From JBBDRV01 sp040905285 (GTDB lineage: Bacteria; Bacteroidota; Rhodothermia; Balneolales; Balneolaceae), in contig JBBDRV010000087.1 of NCBI GenBank assembly GCA_040905285.1, positions 1-43,366 of the forward strand: a stretch of DNA of 43,366 nucleotides, in the 5' to 3' direction. Numbering within the stretch: position 1 is the stretch's first letter; the number at the start of each line of letters is the position of its first letter. The translations under genes were made by a program, and so were the position numbers. The notes under the pieces were generated by a model. The model saw only the letters and a list, made by a program, of their open reading frames with translations. It made no database searches and was not told the DNA's origin. This document shows, piece by piece, positions 41,346-43,366 of this stretch.

Positions 41346-43366
41346 CTAATTTAACCGCTCCAGCAGGGTAATGAACAGCAGCGCCGTGGATGCAATACTT
41401 GAGGCGATGCCGACCCGCTCCTGCGCCGTCATCTGCCGCCTTTCCGGCTCTCTCGGAACAATGATGGTCGCCCCGGGCTCAATCGTCGGATTATTCCGGA
41501 TGAATAGAAACCGCTTGGTCCGGTCAACTTCGCCGTTGGCGTAAACCACATACGCCCGCCGCCGGCGGGCTTCTTCAGTGACGCCTCCCGCAGCACTCAG
41601 GTAATCTGAAAACGAGCGGCTTGGGTCGTAACGTACACTGGTCGGTGATAGTACCTCTCCCTCCACACGAACAATCTGAAGTTCTCTCGGAATGTGTATT
41701 TCGTCTCCCTCCTCGAGGATCAGGTCATAGCCGGATCGGGGGTTGCTGAGAGCATTGGCCAGCTGTATACCCACCGGAGTGGTTAACGTGTCGACAACTT
41801 CTCCCTGTTCCCGTTGCTCATCATCACCAACTCCGGCCATTTCATCATCAATTTCGGTAATTTCAGGCCGCTGTGAAATTTCAAGAATCCGCTCCAGGGA
41901 AGCCCCTCTGGAATAGGCATATTCCGACAGGCCGCCGGCCCAGTCAATCAGGTCGGACAGGCGTGCGTCACGGCTGGACAATACATATTCACCGGGATAC
42001 TCCACTTCACCGGTGATACGCACTGTCTGCTGCTCCTGGTAGTTGGGCTGGGTGCGGATATAGACCTGGTCAAACGGCTGCAGCCTGAAGTCGCCTTCAT
42101 CCTCCCGGAACCCGAGGTGTTCATCCACATGAAAAGAAAAAATCTCGGCGATTTCATCTATCTTGTACTGGTCGGGTTCTCCCGTGCCGACCACACGCCG
42201 GGCCACTTCAATCCGGTAGGCGGCCGCCTCGTCGAGAAACCCGTCGGCCATGAAAACCGCATCTTCAACCGTCATGCTGTCCCGGTACTGCAGGGTGCGG
42301 GGCTGGTTGACCGCTCCGCTCACCCGCACAGTGTACTCTTCCCGCAAATCAAATATCGAGGCAATGCGGACCACGTCATCCTTTCTCAGGAGAATATCAT
42401 GGCCGGCGGGATCCTGCATCACGTCTTCCACACTGAAGGAGAGCACTTCCGGTTCCCGGTTCTCACTCAACCGTTCAATGACGCCCCTGTTTCCGGAAGC
42501 ATCCTCACGAAGGCCGTCGGCCTTGTTAATCAGGTCATAAAGGGTCATTCCCTCTTCAATTTCATACTCTCCCGGACGAAAGACTGCACCGCGGATAGCC
42601 ACCCGGTTTGAATACCTTTCCAGCAGCGGGCCGACCCGGAGCCGGTCTCCGTTCTGAATTTCAATATCAGCCCCTTCGGGATAAAGGACACTGGATATGC
42701 GCCTCATCGTGGGCGTGGTTCCGTGAAGGGTCAGTGTCCGTGTGTAGGCATTATCGGAAAAGCCTGCGGCAAATTCGATCAGGTCATCCAGCGTCTCCCC
42801 GTCTTTCGTCTCGAAGAACCCGATGCGCTTGGTTTCCCCCCAGACGTGAACACGGTTCTCATATGGATCCACCTTGATGATATCCTCATCTCTCAGCCGG
42901 ATGTTGTCCTCCTGGTTACCGTTGATAAGAAAATCGTAGATATCAAACGTATGGATGCTGTCACCCTCACGGAGAAGCTGGATATTTCTGAATGTCCCGT
43001 CGCGGTCGGGCCCGCCGGCGGCATACAGTGCATTGAAAAGAGTGGACAGGGACGACACCGTATAGGTTCCCGGCTGGCTGACCTCCCCCATGACGGTGAC
43101 CTTTATACTGCGGATGTTCCCCAGGCTGACCCTTGCCCAGGTATTCGCGTTGGGGTCGTTGGGCCGGAGCCCGGAATAGATACTCGACAGCCGGTCTTTG
43201 ATACGGCTGTTCGCTTCTTCAATCGTCATGCCGCTCACCTGGATCGGCCCCAGATTCTGAATATCGATCGTCCCTTCCGCACAAACCACAAGCTGGTACG
43301 GCTGTTCGGCAGCCCCCCATACATCGATCACCAGCTGCTCGCCGGGGCCCACCCAGTAATCTTCGG
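41346..43366 (-). CDS. Wza-type polysaccharide export protein with multiple SLBB domains (5' end outside window)
   Basis: This outer-membrane polysaccharide export protein is cut at its N-terminus: the frame stays open to the edge, reading EDYWVGPGEQLVIDVWG, the start of the Poly_export domain (DYxLGPGD pattern). Several SLBB domains follow, at least five, each opening with a motif such as VRVSGAVNQPRTL or VRITGEVEYPGEY and ending in an aspartate-rich D-x-V/I-x-I strand. The last is followed by IIVPREPERRQ and a C-terminal hydrophobic segment (ASSIASTALLFITLLE), perhaps the membrane-spanning helix. At least 673 residues are present, longer than E. coli Wza. GTG 43352 could be read as a start, but the motif continues upstream of it. 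Confidence 0.93.
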   Translation of the reverse strand, partial: EDYWVGPGEQLVIDVWGAAEQPYQLVVCAEGTIDIQNLGPIQVSGMTIEEANSRIKDRLSSIYSGLRPNDPNANTWARVSLGNIRSIKVTVMGEVSQPGTYTVSSLSTLFNALYAAGGPDRDGTFRNIQLLREGDSIHTFDIYDFLINGNQEDNIRLRDEDIIKVDPYENRVHVWGETKRIGFFETKDGETLDDLIEFAAGFSDNAYTRTLTLHGTTPTMRRISSVLYPEGADIEIQNGDRLRVGPLLERYSNRVAIRGAVFRPGEYEIEEGMTLYDLINKADGLREDASGNRGVIERLSENREPEVLSFSVEDVMQDPAGHDILLRKDDVVRIASIFDLREEYTVRVSGAVNQPRTLQYRDSMTVEDAVFMADGFLDEAAAYRIEVARRVVGTGEPDQYKIDEIAEIFSFHVDEHLGFREDEGDFRLQPFDQVYIRTQPNYQEQQTVRITGEVEYPGEYVLSSRDARLSDLIDWAGGLSEYAYSRGASLERILEISQRPEITEIDDEMAGVGDDEQREQGEVVDTLTTPVGIQLANALSNPRSGYDLILEEGDEIHIPRELQIVRVEGEVLSPTSVRYDPSRSFSDYLSAAGGVTEEARRRRAYVVYANGEVDRTKRFLFIRNNPTIEPGATIIVPREPERRQMTAQERVGIASSIASTALLFITLLERLN

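Overview
The window looks like chromosomal DNA of a Balneolota/Rhodothermota-type bacterium (Bacteroidota-Chlorobiota relatives). The main evidence is a linked alternative complex III (actA-F) plus SCO plus caa3 oxidase cluster in the order known from Rhodothermus marinus. It includes an A2-type oxidase subunit I with the YSHP motif, and the gene content is otherwise Bacteroidota-like (DUF4175, Bat-type VWA protein, XerD, 7TM-HD phosphodiesterase). This assignment is inference from gene order and motifs; no rRNA or tRNA is present to confirm it.

Layout. 1-2.5 kb (minus): the N-terminal half of a CusA/CzcA-type heavy-metal RND pump, preceded by a small secreted Cys/His-rich protein. 2.7-6.1 kb (plus): a 7TM-HD cyclic-di-AMP phosphodiesterase-like protein and XerD. 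6.1-7.3 kb (minus): a GT4 glycosyltransferase overlapping the end of xerD. 7.5-10.3 kb (plus): gamma-glutamyltransferase and MtnA, overlapping by 4 bases. 10.4-12.2 kb (minus): 6-phosphofructokinase and a YciO-type protein. 12.6-16.7 kb (plus): an UPF0173 metallo-hydrolase and a large secreted heparinase II/III-like protein. 16.9-19.5 kb (minus): a PQQ-dependent dehydrogenase lipoprotein and a DUF420 membrane protein. 20.0-33.2 kb (plus): the respiratory block actABCDEF, a small membrane protein with a transposase-type HTH, SCO, coxB, coxA, coxC and subunit IV. 33.2-35.2 kb: an MBL-fold hydrolase (plus) and a methyltransferase (minus). 35.7-40.3 kb (plus): a very large DUF4175 membrane/coiled-coil protein and a HAD phosphatase. 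40.2-43.4 kb (minus): a Bat-type VWA protein and a Wza-like SLBB polysaccharide export protein cut by the window edge.

How it works together. About 16 kb encodes much of a periplasm-facing electron transport chain. The PQQ dehydrogenase could feed electrons into the chain. ACIII would oxidise quinol through pentahaem ActA and dihaem ActE. The caa3 oxidase, whose subunit II carries its own cytochrome c domain, would reduce oxygen. SCO and DUF420 are likely assembly factors. The cytochrome c domain at the end of ActE is clearly related to the one at the end of CoxB.

Most unusual points. (i) A protein inside the respiratory operon begins with an IS3/IS911-type transposase HTH and continues into a transmembrane segment. 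(ii) ActE carries an extra haem c domain paralogous to that of CoxB. (iii) Short repeats repeatedly start inside gene ends, including stop codons, and spill into the intergenic DNA. (iv) There is a ~50-bp degenerate repeat array at 35.4 kb and a ~260-bp element with long terminal inverted arms at 34.1-34.4 kb. No CRISPR array, complete IS element, rRNA or tRNA was seen.
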